Counted from the first letter of the stretch, positions 47,227-55,679 are shown. The stretch is DNA of 64,000 bases from an uncultured Bacillota bacterium (GCA_949291945.1 CASEXH010000017.1:1-64000), one strand, 5' to 3'. Numbers and translations: made by a program. The notes: generated from the sequence alone by a model not told the origin.

Positions 47227-49227
47227 ATGCTGAAACAGGCAGGAAATAAAGTGTACAGACGCTTTGACAAAGAATTATTATGTATCCAGCCCTGGGGGAA
47301 AAACAGCTTTCGCATACAGGCTACCCAGCGGTATGAATTTATAGAAGATGATGACATCTCGGCTCTTCTTCCTGCAGAGGAAGTATCTGTGAAGGTTTTT
47401 GAGAGAGGAACGGATACGGTGATTGAAAACGGCAAGATTACCTGCGAGATCACCAGAACTGGAAAGCTCCGTTTCTTAAATCAGGACGGAAAGCTGCTTT
47501 TGGAGGAATATGAAAGGATCCGGAGTACGGAAGAAGAAGGCCGGAAAGAGTTTAATAGCGCTCTTGAGATCGTTCCCAGGACCTTTGAGCCCAGACAGAG
47601 TACAGATAATTACCGTCTGACTGTCCGGTTTGAGCCTGTAGAAGGGGAGAAGCTTTACGGAATGGGACAGTACCAGCAGCCTTATCTGGATGTAAAAGGC
47701 TGTACCCTGGAACTGGCTCACAGAAATTCTCAGGCAAGTATACCCTTCGTCCTTTCCAGCAACGGATATGGATTTTTGTGGAATAATCCGGCTATCGGCT
47801 CTGTGACCTTCGGGAAAAATGTGACCCAATGGACAGCTCAGTCCACCAAGCAGATGGATTACTGGATCACCGCAGGAGATACCCCGGCAGAGATCGAGGA
47901 GGCCTATGCAAATGCTACAGGAAAAGTTCCTATGATGCCTGAATACGGCATGGGATTCTGGCAGTGCAAACTACGCTATATGACCCAGGAGGAGATTCTG
48001 GAGGTGGCAAGGGAGTATTACCGGAGAAAATTGCCTGTAGATGTGATCGTGGTAGATTTCTTCCACTGGCCTCATGAGGGAGACTGGAAGTTTGACCTGG
48101 ACTACTGGCCGGATCCGGAGAAAATGGTCCGGGAACTGAAAGAAATGGGCATGCATCTGATGGTGTCCATCTGGCCTACTGTAGATGGGGAAAGCGAAAA
48201 CTATCAGGAAATGGAAGAACTGGGATATCTGACCCGGTCAGAACAGGGCAAGCGTCTGGGACAGCTGGGCAATGCGGCGATCATTGACGTGACAAATCCT
48301 GATGGAAGAGAATATGTATGGAGCAAGATCAAGAAAAATTATTATGAGAAAGGTATCCATATTTTCTGGCTGGACGAGGCGGAACCGGAGTTCACCGGCT
48401 ATGAGTTCTCCCATTACCGGTATTTCCGGGGAGCAGATATGGAAGTGGGAAATATCTATCCAAGAGAGTACGCCAGGATGGCTTACGAGGGAATGGAGAA
48501 AGAAGGACAGAAGAATATCCTGAACCTTCTCCGCTGTGCCTGGGCCGGCAGCCAGCGGTACGGAACACTGGTGTGGTCCGGGGATATTGATTCTTCCTTC
48601 CGTTCCCTGAGAAACCAGCTGGCGGCAGGACTGAATATGGGAATCTCCGGGATCCCCTGGTGGACTACGGACATCGGAGGCTTCCACGGCGGAAATATCC
48701 ATGATCCTAAATTCCATGAGCTGCTGGTCCGCTGGTTTGAGTTTGGCGCTTTCTGCCCGGTAATGCGTCTCCATGGATTCCGGGAGCCTTTTAAGGCCCC
48801 TCTGGGAACTACCGGCGGCGGAAAACACAACAGCGGCGCAGAAAATGAAGTGTGGAGCTATGGAGAGGAAGTTTACAAGATCTGTGAAAAGTATATCCAT
48901 CTCAGAGAACGTATGCGTCCTTATGTAAGACAGATCATGGAAGAAGCTCATGAAAAGGGAACTCCCCCAATGCGTCCTCTGTTTTATGATTTCCCGGAAG
49001 ATAAAAATGCCTGGGAGATAGAAGATGAGTATATGTTCGGACCAAATCTTCTGGTAGCGCCTGTTTTATATGAAGATCAGAGAGAGAGGACCCTCTATCT
49101 GCCGGAAGGCCTCTGGAGAAATATTCATGACGGTGAGGAATACCAAGGAGGAAGAGAGATCACGGTGGACGCTCCCCTTGACCAGCTTCCTGTATTTGCA
49201 AAGGCAGGGAAACTGACGGAACTGTAA
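47227..49227 (+). CDS. Glycoside hydrolase family 31, second tandem copy
   Basis: ATG 47227 is chosen because GGGAGG lies seven bases upstream, while the frame's ATG at 47131 has no ribosome site and lies at a hairpin. The 666-residue protein parallels the first copy almost motif by motif: YGMGQYQQPYLDVKG, GKVPMMPEYGMGFWQCKLRY, likely nucleophile Asp383 in FWLDEAEPE, VWSGDIDSSFRSLRNQ, WWTTDIGGF, CPVMRLHGF. The two diverge most in the N-terminal domain and in the segment after the HWP motif, which suggests related but different substrates. Cytoplasmic. YesL-like gene follows after 20 bp. Confidence 0.9.
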   Translation: MLKQAGNKVYRRFDKELLCIQPWGKNSFRIQATQRYEFIEDDDISALLPAEEVSVKVFERGTDTVIENGKITCEITRTGKLRFLNQDGKLLLEEYERIRSTEEEGRKEFNSALEIVPRTFEPRQSTDNYRLTVRFEPVEGEKLYGMGQYQQPYLDVKGCTLELAHRNSQASIPFVLSSNGYGFLWNNPAIGSVTFGKNVTQWTAQSTKQMDYWITAGDTPAEIEEAYANATGKVPMMPEYGMGFWQCKLRYMTQEEILEVAREYYRRKLPVDVIVVDFFHWPHEGDWKFDLDYWPDPEKMVRELKEMGMHLMVSIWPTVDGESENYQEMEELGYLTRSEQGKRLGQLGNAAIIDVTNPDGREYVWSKIKKNYYEKGIHIFWLDEAEPEFTGYEFSHYRYFRGADMEVGNIYPREYARMAYEGMEKEGQKNILNLLRCAWAGSQRYGTLVWSGDIDSSFRSLRNQLAAGLNMGISGIPWWTTDIGGFHGGNIHDPKFHELLVRWFEFGAFCPVMRLHGFREPFKAPLGTTGGGKHNSGAENEVWSYGEEVYKICEKYIHLRERMRPYVRQIMEEAHEKGTPPMRPLFYDFPEDKNAWEIEDEYMFGPNLLVAPVLYEDQRERTLYLPEGLWRNIHDGEEYQGGREITVDAPLDQLPVFAKAGKLTEL

Positions 49228-49247
49228 AAACGGAAAGGGTGTAGAAC

Positions 49248-49922
49248 ATGGGTAAAAAGAGAACACAGAGAAATATTTTTGGATTTGATGGCAGCTTTAT
49301 CAATATCTGCGATAAGATATTCGATGTAATGGCTTTAGGATTTTTGTGGATACTATGCAGTATTCCTATTGTGACAATAGGAGCCTCTACATCGGCTTTG
49401 TATTATGCTATGGTGAAGTGTGTGAAAAATGGCAACGGATATATTGCCAGAGAGTTTTTCCGCTCTTTCAGGCTGAATCTTATCTCCGGGTGTTTTATCT
49501 GGATCCTGGTGGTGGCGGCTACTTTTGCCATGCACTTAAATATAGGTATCCTGATGAAGGAAACAGACGGCTATGTGGGCCTGTTCTTTATCTGTGTCTA
49601 TGCCCTTACCTCTGTATGGATCCTTGCTTTTGCCTGCTACGTATTTCCGGCTTTAGCACGGTTCGATATGAGCAGCGGCTGGCTGATTAAGCTGGCTATG
49701 TATATGACGGTCCGCTATTTTGGTACGACTCTTGCCCTGCTTCTGGTATTGGCCTGTACAGGGGCTATTATCTGGCGTTTCCCTATTCTGATGATTTTTG
49801 CTCCGGGACCGGTAATCTTCCTTATGTCGGAATTTCTGGAACGGGTGCTGAAAAAGCATGAGCCGGATAGGAAGGAAACAGGAGAATACGATGCAGAAAA
49901 AATACAGGAGCAAGGAAAATAA
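49248..49922 (+). CDS. YesL-like DUF624 membrane protein
   Basis: The 224-residue protein has about five membrane helices (ALGFLWILCSIPIVTIGAS at the start, then four more) and the DUF624 features FDVMALGFLWILCSIPIVTIG and SALYYAMVKC followed by REFFRSFRLN. YesL proteins accompany YesM/YesN and sugar importers in Bacillota; their function is unknown. A signalling or transport-assisting role is inferred from this constant company. Basic/acidic C-terminal tail. Confidence 0.85.
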   Translation: MGKKRTQRNIFGFDGSFINICDKIFDVMALGFLWILCSIPIVTIGASTSALYYAMVKCVKNGNGYIAREFFRSFRLNLISGCFIWILVVAATFAMHLNIGILMKETDGYVGLFFICVYALTSVWILAFACYVFPALARFDMSSGWLIKLAMYMTVRYFGTTLALLLVLACTGAIIWRFPILMIFAPGPVIFLMSEFLERVLKKHEPDRKETGEYDAEKIQEQGK

Positions 49923-49947
49923 AAATAGATTTACAGGAGGAAAGATT

Positions 49948-52197
49948 GTGAAATTTACAAATGGATACTGGCTTTTGAGAAAGGAAATGGAACCTGCATA
50001 TGCAGTTGAATATGCAAGTCATAAAATAGAAGGCAGAACGTTAACCGTATATCTTCCCAGTAAGCATATAACCGGAAGAGGCGACTGTCTGAATATCCCA
50101 ATGCTGACACTGACCCTTTCCAGTCCCATGGAAGGTGTGATCAAGGTTTCAGCGGTACACCATGCAGGCGCTTTGTATAAAGGCCCCTTTGCCCAGGTGA
50201 ACCAGGAAGATCCTCAGGTGGAGATCACGCAGACAGATACCCAGGTGATCTACCGCTCCGGGTCTCTGAAAGCGGTGATCGACAAGGCCCCGGCAGGATA
50301 TAAACTGGCTTTTTATGAAGGAGAAAAATTCCTTACCGAGTCCAGCTTCCGGAATCTGGCCCATATGTATAACAACAAGACAGAGAAATCCTATATGCTG
50401 GAACAGCTTTCTATTGATGTGGACGAATATATCTATGGACTGGGAGAGCGGTTTACGCCTTTTGTGAAGAACGGACAGATCGTGGAAATGTGGAATGAGG
50501 ACGGAGGAACAGCCAGCGAGATTGCCTACAAGAACATTCCCTTTTATGTTACCAATAAAGGATACGGCGTTCTGGTAGATAATGTAGGAGACGTGGCTTT
50601 TGAGATCGCAAGTGAGAAGGTAGAGAGGATACAGTTTTCTGTGGAAGGAGAGCGGCTGGATTATTATTTTATCAGCGGCGGCAGCCCTATGGGAACGGTG
50701 GAAAAATATACGGATCTTACTGGCAAGCCAGCTCTGCCTCCGGCCTGGTCTTTCGGTCTTTGGCTGACCACCTCTTTTACTACAAATTATGATGAGGAGA
50801 CGACATCCAGCTTTATACAAGGAATGGCAGACAGGAAGATTCCTCTTCATGTATTCCATTTTGACTGTTATTGGATGGATGCCTATGAATGGTGTAACTT
50901 TATCTGGGATCCCAAGACTTTTCCGGATCCAAAAGGTATGCTCCAGAGATACCATGACCGGGGACTTCGGATCTGCGTCTGGATCAATCCCTATATCGGA
51001 CAGAAATCGGTGCTTTTTAAAGAAGGGATGGAGAAGGGATATCTGGTAAAGAAAAAAGACGGCAGCGTTTGGCAGTCCGATCTGTGGCAGCCTGGCATGG
51101 GACTGGTGGATTTCACCAATCCGGAAGCGGCAGCCTGGTATCAGGAAAAGCTGAAGACCCTTCTGGACATGGGAGTGGACTGCTTTAAGACAGATTTCGG
51201 AGAAAGGATCCCGGTAAAGAATATTGAATATTTTGATCATTCGGATCCGGTGAAAATGCATAACTATTACACTTATCTATATAATAAGACAGTATTTGAA
51301 CTTCTGGAGAGAGAGCGGGGAAAAGGAGAGGCAGTGCTCTTTGCCCGTTCTGCTACCGTAGGAGGGCAGCAGTTCCCGGCTCACTGGGGCGGCGACTGCT
51401 CTGCAACTTATGTTTCTATGGCGGAGACCCTCAGGGGAGGCTTATCTCTTTCTCTGGGAGGGTTTGGTTTCTGGAGCCATGACATCAGCGGCTTTGAGAG
51501 CACCGCAACTCCGGATATCTACAAGAGATGGTGCCAGTTCGGACTTTTAAGTTCCCACAGCCGTCTTCACGGTTCCGCTTCTTACCGTGTGCCCTGGCTT
51601 TTTGATGAGGAAGCCTGCGATATCCTCCGGGAGTTTGTAAATCTGAAATGCCGTCTTATGCCTTATATTTATGGGCAGGCAGTGAAGTCCCATGTAAAGG
51701 GAACCCCCCTCCTCCGCCCCATGTTCCTGGATTTCCCCCAGGACAGAGCCTGCGACACTCTGGATCGCCAGTACATGCTGGGAGATTCTCTGCTGGTGGC
51801 TCCGGTATTTAAAGAATCCGGGGAAGTAGATTATTATCTGCCGGAGGGAACCTGGGTGAACATTCTTACCGGAGAGAAGAAAACAGGAGGGAAATGGATA
51901 AAAGAAACCCACGACTATCATTCCCTGCCGGTTATGCTCCGGCCTAACACAATCCTGCCTGTAGGAAATAATGATCAGGTTCCGGATTATGACTTCGCTG
52001 ACCAGGTGACTCTTGTGATCGGAGAATTTGAAGAAGGGGCCCGGACCTGTGTGGAAATCCCGGATACCAAAGGAAATACTGTGATGAAAGTACAGGCCAG
52101 AAGACAAGGAGAGGAGATCCTTCTTTCTGTAGAGGGCGGAAAAGGCAATTTCCAGATCAAAAATCTGGGAAGCCAGACTGTTAGAGTAGAAAGTTAA
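49948..52197 (+). CDS. yicI: Alpha-xylosidase, glycoside hydrolase family 31 (YicI type)
   Basis: Removes terminal alpha-linked xylose (for example isoprimeverose units). GTG 49948 follows ACAGGAGG; the longer frame from 49858 runs through the YesL gene. The 749-residue protein aligns with E. coli YicI (772 aa): nucleophile Asp416 in FKTDFGE falls at the same number, and the acid/base is Asp483 in GGDCSATYVSM (482 in YicI). GLGERFTPFVKNGQ, GFWSHDISGFE and LLSSHSRLHGS are further matches. No signal peptide, so it works in the cytoplasm on imported sugar. Terminator at 52213-52264. Confidence 0.92.
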   Translation: MKFTNGYWLLRKEMEPAYAVEYASHKIEGRTLTVYLPSKHITGRGDCLNIPMLTLTLSSPMEGVIKVSAVHHAGALYKGPFAQVNQEDPQVEITQTDTQVIYRSGSLKAVIDKAPAGYKLAFYEGEKFLTESSFRNLAHMYNNKTEKSYMLEQLSIDVDEYIYGLGERFTPFVKNGQIVEMWNEDGGTASEIAYKNIPFYVTNKGYGVLVDNVGDVAFEIASEKVERIQFSVEGERLDYYFISGGSPMGTVEKYTDLTGKPALPPAWSFGLWLTTSFTTNYDEETTSSFIQGMADRKIPLHVFHFDCYWMDAYEWCNFIWDPKTFPDPKGMLQRYHDRGLRICVWINPYIGQKSVLFKEGMEKGYLVKKKDGSVWQSDLWQPGMGLVDFTNPEAAAWYQEKLKTLLDMGVDCFKTDFGERIPVKNIEYFDHSDPVKMHNYYTYLYNKTVFELLERERGKGEAVLFARSATVGGQQFPAHWGGDCSATYVSMAETLRGGLSLSLGGFGFWSHDISGFESTATPDIYKRWCQFGLLSSHSRLHGSASYRVPWLFDEEACDILREFVNLKCRLMPYIYGQAVKSHVKGTPLLRPMFLDFPQDRACDTLDRQYMLGDSLLVAPVFKESGEVDYYLPEGTWVNILTGEKKTGGKWIKETHDYHSLPVMLRPNTILPVGNNDQVPDYDFADQVTLVIGEFEEGARTCVEIPDTKGNTVMKVQARRQGEEILLSVEGGKGNFQIKNLGSQTVRVES

Positions 52198-52212
52198 GAG
52201 GATAAAAAGAAT

Positions 52213-52264
52213 GGCAGGGAAATCGGAGCTGCCACGGTTCCGATTCCCCTGCCATAACTTTTTT
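52213..52264 (+). terminator. Intrinsic terminator of the sugar operon
   Basis: GGCAGGGAAATCGGA pairs with TCCGATTCCCCTGCC, followed by ATAAC and TTTTTT. Confidence 0.85.
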
Positions 52265-52306
52265 ACATGGATAGGGTGCCAATACAGTTAGAAATCTATT
52301 TTAAGA

Positions 52307-52519
52307 AATTCCAACCGTAGATTTGAAGGGGGGCTGTACGGTAGAAAAGAGAGATTTTGGAATTTCTACCGTAGATTTGAAGGGAGCTGTACGGTAGAAA
52401 GGAGACTTTTGGAAATTTCTACCGTAGATTTGAAGGGAATTGTACGGTAGAAAAGAGAGATTTTGAAATTTCTACCGTAGATTTGAAGGGAGCTGTACGG
52501 TAGAAAAGAGACTTTTAGA
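52307..52519 (+). repeat. Tandem array of four 53-54 bp hairpin repeats
   Basis: Units begin at 52307, 52361, 52414 and 52467. Each has AATTTCTACCGTAGAT, then TTGAAGGGA, then TGTACGGTAGAAA, then GAGA-TTTTG-like sequence. TTCTACCGTA and TACGGTAGAA form a perfect 10-bp stem in units 2-4; unit 1 has AATTCCAACCGTAGAT and loses part of the stem. The units are nearly identical throughout, so there are no unique spacers. The 435-bp gap 52198-52632 otherwise holds terminators only. Confidence 0.9.
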
Positions 52520-52549
52520 TATATCACCCGCATTTTAATGAAAGAGCAG

Positions 52550-52595
52550 GCTGCGGCATTAAGCATTCTCAATTTTGCCTAATGCCGCAGCTTTT
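52550..52595 (+). terminator. Hairpin downstream of the repeat array
   Basis: GCTGCGGCATTA (52550-52561) pairs with TAATGCCGCAGC (52580-52591), followed by TTTTC on the plus strand; lies between convergent transcription units. Confidence 0.6.
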
Positions 52596-52632
52596 CATCT
52601 GGTGCACCGCCAGGTGCAGGTTTCCAAAAGTG

Positions 52633-53499
52633 TTAGTCCAGATTCAGTTTTTTTGTTAGAATGTACCGGCTTCCAAAGTAGAATACTACCGATAAAACCA
52701 GATACCAGGCAAGCATGAATATCATCTGCGCAGTTCCGTTTCCTCCTGTGCTGGAGATAACCTCTCCGCTTTCTGTGGTGACCACGGTGCTGATAGGACT
52801 CAGGGGCGGGACGATAAATAATACGATCAGCATGACGATGGACTGCCCGATATTGATTCCAAAGAAAGATACTACGGCCCCTAAGGCTTTATGGGTTTTA
52901 AATAGGCTGCCCAGACAGATAGAAAATAAAATCAGGGCAGTAATGTAGAAGAAGTATTCTATGATCAGGCCTAAGACCACAGTGATAGTTTCCACCATAG
53001 CATGAAAGCCGTCAAACCCAAAAAGACTTGTAAAGAACATCTGGAATCCGTCTATGATGTCCGGCATAGTCTCCGGATAGCTGAACAATATAAAAATTGA
53101 TAGAGCCACACATAAGAAATCAATGACTGACCAGGTCCAGAATATGAGAATCTTAGACCAGAGAAGTTTATCCGGGGTTACCGGCAGGGTATTGGTCAGG
53201 TAGCCTTCATCAGAAAACAAGCTTTTCTGCATCCGAGCTGCCAGATAAAAGATCGTAGCCAGAATGATACCTATGATGAAGATCACATAGATCGTGACGT
53301 ATGCCACTGCTCCCATGCCGAAAATGGTAGTGGAAAGGGATACGTGGGTATCAAAGCTGCTTCCGCTTCTTGCTGCGAAATTTCCGGCAATGACAATAGC
53401 CAGTCTTCCGATTACACTGTAGGCCAGTAATACCCCATGAAGGATCAGAAGGAGCATGGATACAGATTTCCAGTCGTATTTATATAATTTCTTTAACAT
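52633..53499 (-). CDS. ABC-2 type transporter permease
   Basis: The 288-residue protein has about six membrane helices and no ATPase motif. It starts MLKKLYKYDWKSVSMLL, typical of ABC-2 permeases paired with a YtrB-like ATPase, and contains LTNTLPVTPDKLLWSKIL, a common cytosolic loop of these exporters. It is the last gene of a GntR-ATPase-permease operon; its start overlaps the ATPase end by 7 bp. Substrate unknown; relatives respond to cell-wall antibiotics. Confidence 0.85.
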   Translation of the reverse strand: MLKKLYKYDWKSVSMLLLILHGVLLAYSVIGRLAIVIAGNFAARSGSSFDTHVSLSTTIFGMGAVAYVTIYVIFIIGIILATIFYLAARMQKSLFSDEGYLTNTLPVTPDKLLWSKILIFWTWSVIDFLCVALSIFILFSYPETMPDIIDGFQMFFTSLFGFDGFHAMVETITVVLGLIIEYFFYITALILFSICLGSLFKTHKALGAVVSFFGINIGQSIVMLIVLFIVPPLSPISTVVTTESGEVISSTGGNGTAQMIFMLAWYLVLSVVFYFGSRYILTKKLNLD

Positions 53500-54191
53500 T
53501 TAAACACCTCCCGAAACAGGGCGTCTACAGATTTTCCCTGATTGAAACGGATGTTTTCCACGCTGTCAACCATACGGATATGCCCGTTCTGAATAAAAAC
53601 TACATCATCTAAGATATTTTCCACATCAGAAATCAGATGAGTGGATATAATAATCGTAGCATTTTCATCATAATTTTGAATAATGGTAGAGAGGATATAA
53701 TCTCTGGCAGCAGGATCTACCCCGGCAATCGGTTCGTCCAGGCAGTAAAGCCTTGCTCGGCGGCTCATGACCAGGATCAGCTGGACCTTCTCTTTGGTGC
53801 CCTTAGACATGGTCCGGAGCCGGTCGGAAGGATTGATGTTCAGCCGCTTCAGCATATCGTAAGCCCTGGCTTTGTCAAAGTCTTCATAGAAATCCTGGAA
53901 AAAATCGATAATGTCACAGACCTTCATCCAGGAATTCAGGTAAGTGCGCTCAGGAAGGTAGGGAACAAATTTTTTCGTTTCTACACCTGGCGCAAGGCCG
54001 TCTATGAAGATATGGCCCTCTGTGGGAACCAGCAGTCCGTTTAAAAGCTTGATCAGTGTGGTTTTTCCGCTGCCGTTTGGACCCAGGAGACCAATGATCT
54101 TCCCAGGCATGAGAGAAAAGGAAATCTGATCCAGGGCAGTCTTGTTGCCATATCTCTTAGTAAGGTCTTTGCATTCTAAAATAGGGTTCAT
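53493..54191 (-). CDS. ABC transporter ATP-binding protein (YtrB-like)
   Basis: The 232-residue ATPase has Walker A LLGPNGSGKTTLIK near residue 35, a signature region RTMSKGTKEKVQLILVMSR (degenerate LSGGQ: MSKGT), Walker B LYCLDEPIAGVD and switch ISTHLIS. It energises the downstream permease. Degenerate signatures of this kind are typical of the YtrB/BcrA-like group. Overlaps the GntR gene by 4 bp and the permease by 7 bp. Confidence 0.92.
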   Translation of the reverse strand: MNPILECKDLTKRYGNKTALDQISFSLMPGKIIGLLGPNGSGKTTLIKLLNGLLVPTEGHIFIDGLAPGVETKKFVPYLPERTYLNSWMKVCDIIDFFQDFYEDFDKARAYDMLKRLNINPSDRLRTMSKGTKEKVQLILVMSRRARLYCLDEPIAGVDPAARDYILSTIIQNYDENATIIISTHLISDVENILDDVVFIQNGHIRMVDSVENIRFNQGKSVDALFREVFKC

Positions 54192-54559
54192 GACTGTTCC
54201 TCCTTTTCGATTTTTTCGATAAGCTGTATAGTAGCTTGTTTGGTAAAACCGATATATTCCATTTTCTTTAAAAATTCTTTTACCTGTTCTGAGGCAATGG
54301 CATTTTTTGTCTGTTCGATCATAGTTAAATCCTCCGTTATAAAGCGGCCGCTGGTCCGCTGACTGTAGAGAAGACCTGTTCGTTCAAGTTCGGACAAAGA
54401 TTTCTGCATAGTGTTTGGATTTACTCCTGCCTCCTGAGCCAGTTCCCTTACAGAGGGAAGCTTGCTTCCGGGAAGATATGTGCCGGAAATAATATCCATA
54501 GTGATCCGTTCCATGATCTGAGGATAGATGGGACGGTTGGAGTCCAGATTCCAAGGCAT
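54188..54559 (-). CDS. GntR family transcriptional regulator, YtrA subfamily
   Basis: ATG 54559 (MPWNLDSNRPIYPQIMERI) has GGAGGT nine bases upstream; the frame runs further back to 54604 without support. The 123-residue protein has the GntR winged helix (GSKLPSVRELAQEAGVNPNTMQKSLSELE) and only a short helical tail, the hallmark of YtrA regulators. It probably represses its own operon through the palindrome at 54653-54688, which covers the -10 box. Confidence 0.92.
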   Translation of the reverse strand: MPWNLDSNRPIYPQIMERITMDIISGTYLPGSKLPSVRELAQEAGVNPNTMQKSLSELERTGLLYSQRTSGRFITEDLTMIEQTKNAIASEQVKEFLKKMEYIGFTKQATIQLIEKIEKEEQS

Positions 54560-54652
54560 ATATGCAGCACCTCCTTTTCTTTTTTGGCTGCAAAGGATCT
54601 TCACAATATCATATCGTGTGAAGCATATAAGTTTATGGTTTCTTTGAGTAAA

Positions 54653-54688
54653 TGTATTATTGTACTAATTGATTAATACAATAATACA
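54653..54688 (-). promoter_or_regulatory. Operator palindrome of the GntR operon
   Basis: TGTATTATTGTA (54653-54664) and TACAATAATACA (54677-54688) are perfect complements separated by 12 bp. The site overlaps the -10 box of the minus-strand promoter. Confidence 0.7.
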
Positions 54689-54709
54689 TAGGCGGATCGG
54701 ATTTGTCAA
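54681..54709 (-). promoter_or_regulatory. Promoter of the GntR-ABC operon
   Basis: Read on the minus strand: TTGACA (54709-54704), 17-bp spacer, TATTAT (54686-54681). Confidence 0.75.
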
Positions 54710-54725
54710 TAGAAACTTTATAAAA

Positions 54726-54740
54726 ACTTTTCAGAGAATT
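54726..54740 (+). promoter_or_regulatory. Candidate CodY box between divergent promoters
   Basis: ACTTTTCAGAGAATT differs at two positions from the CodY consensus AATTTTCWGAAAATT. It lies between the minus-strand GntR promoter and the plus-strand nitroreductase promoter, and overlaps a GAGAATT/AATTCTC inverted repeat (54734-54750). Confidence 0.45.
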
Positions 54741-54763
54741 AAAAATTCTCCGGGAAATAGCCG

Positions 54764-54791
54764 TTGCATTTCAAAAAATGTATGTTACAAT
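54764..54791 (+). promoter_or_regulatory. Promoter of the nitroreductase gene
   Basis: TTGCAT at 54764-54769, 16-bp spacer, TACAAT at 54786-54791. Confidence 0.6.
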
Positions 54792-54823
54792 ATTGTTACA
54801 CGGAGAATAATAAGGGTGATAAT

Positions 54824-55588
54824 ATGAATTTATATGAAGCGATTTTTCTCAGAAAATCTGTACGGAACTATGAAATGGAACCGGTGAGCGGGGAGATCCT
54901 CCAGGAGATGAGGGAGTTTTACGGAGAAATCGAAGGGCTGAATCCGGGGATCCATACAGAGATTTCTATTATAGATAATACCAGAGGAAAGAACAGGATG
55001 ATGCATTTATTCGGAGTGAAAGCCCCTTATTATCTGGCTTTTTATTCCGAAGAGAAAGATCTGGCACAGATGAATGCCGGATATATTCTGGAACAGATTG
55101 CACTTTTTTTGTGTACCAAGGGATTAGGAACCTGCTTTCTCGGCGGGATAAAACCCAGAATGGGAAATATGCGCAGAGGCAATATGAAATTTGTGATTAT
55201 GCTGGCGTTCGGAAAGAGTCGGGGGAGTTATACAAGGAAGGCGGTAGATGCCAAGCGCATGGATCTGAAGGACCTCTGTGTCTATAAAGAAGTGCCAAGA
55301 CAGTGGATGAAACAGCTTCTGGAAGCGGCAAGACTGGCACCCTCCAGCATGAACAGCCAGCCCTGGCGGTTTGTGGTATATGATAACCGGATTCATGTGT
55401 TTGCAAAAAAACACAATATGAATCATCTGGGAAAATTTGAGGAGTTGAATTTCGGCATTATGTTTTCACATCTGATGGTAGTAGCGGAAGAGTTATGGCT
55501 GGATGTGGATCTGATACGTCTGGAAGACATTACCCATAAAAATTTTCCAAATAATCAATATATACTCAGTGCAATCCTGAGAACCTGA
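54824..55588 (+). CDS. Nitroreductase family protein
   Basis: FMN-dependent oxidoreductase fold. ATG 54824 starts NLYEAIFLRKSVRNYEMEP, where the RKSVR flavin-phosphate motif is visible; the frame upstream overlaps the promoter. The 254-residue protein has two nitroreductase-like halves, the second with LLEAARLAPSSMNSQPWRFVV, the usual flavin-contacting segment. This matches the putative TM-nitroreductase group (PF14512). Real substrate unknown. Terminator at 55601-55648. Confidence 0.85.
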   Translation: MNLYEAIFLRKSVRNYEMEPVSGEILQEMREFYGEIEGLNPGIHTEISIIDNTRGKNRMMHLFGVKAPYYLAFYSEEKDLAQMNAGYILEQIALFLCTKGLGTCFLGGIKPRMGNMRRGNMKFVIMLAFGKSRGSYTRKAVDAKRMDLKDLCVYKEVPRQWMKQLLEAARLAPSSMNSQPWRFVVYDNRIHVFAKKHNMNHLGKFEELNFGIMFSHLMVVAEELWLDVDLIRLEDITHKNFPNNQYILSAILRT

Positions 55589-55600
55589 ACAGAAAATTCA

Positions 55601-55648
55601 AATCCTGCAGAAAGCAAAGGGGCAGACCTGCTTTCTGTGGGATTTTTT
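55601..55648 (+). terminator. Intrinsic terminator after the nitroreductase
   Basis: AATCCTGCAGAAAGC pairs with GCTTTCTGTGGGATT, followed by a T-run that is the start of the 37-bp repeat. Confidence 0.85.
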
Positions 55649-55679
55649 GTGTGATACGCCCGGCAAGCGGCTGCCGTGC
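55643..55679 (+). repeat. 37-bp intergenic repeat, copy 2
   Basis: Identical over 37 bp to 35901-35937 and again fused to the T-run of a terminator. Here it runs on into a further hairpin, CCAGGCA...TGCCTGG within 55695-55735, absent from copy 1. Confidence 0.8.

Noticed and set aside
49858..49947. N-terminal extension of the alpha-xylosidase
   Set aside because: Runs through the YesL-like gene in another frame; GTG 49948 follows ACAGGAGG and gives catalytic residue numbers matching YicI.
52307..52519. CRISPR array of Cas12a type
   Set aside because: The core resembles a Cas12a repeat, but the period is 53-54 bp, the would-be spacers are nearly identical to each other, and there is no cas gene in the window.
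52366..52572. 68-codon minus-strand open frame over the hairpin array
   Set aside because: The repeat period of 53-54 bp is not a multiple of three, so the translation is not a repeat protein; no ribosome site.
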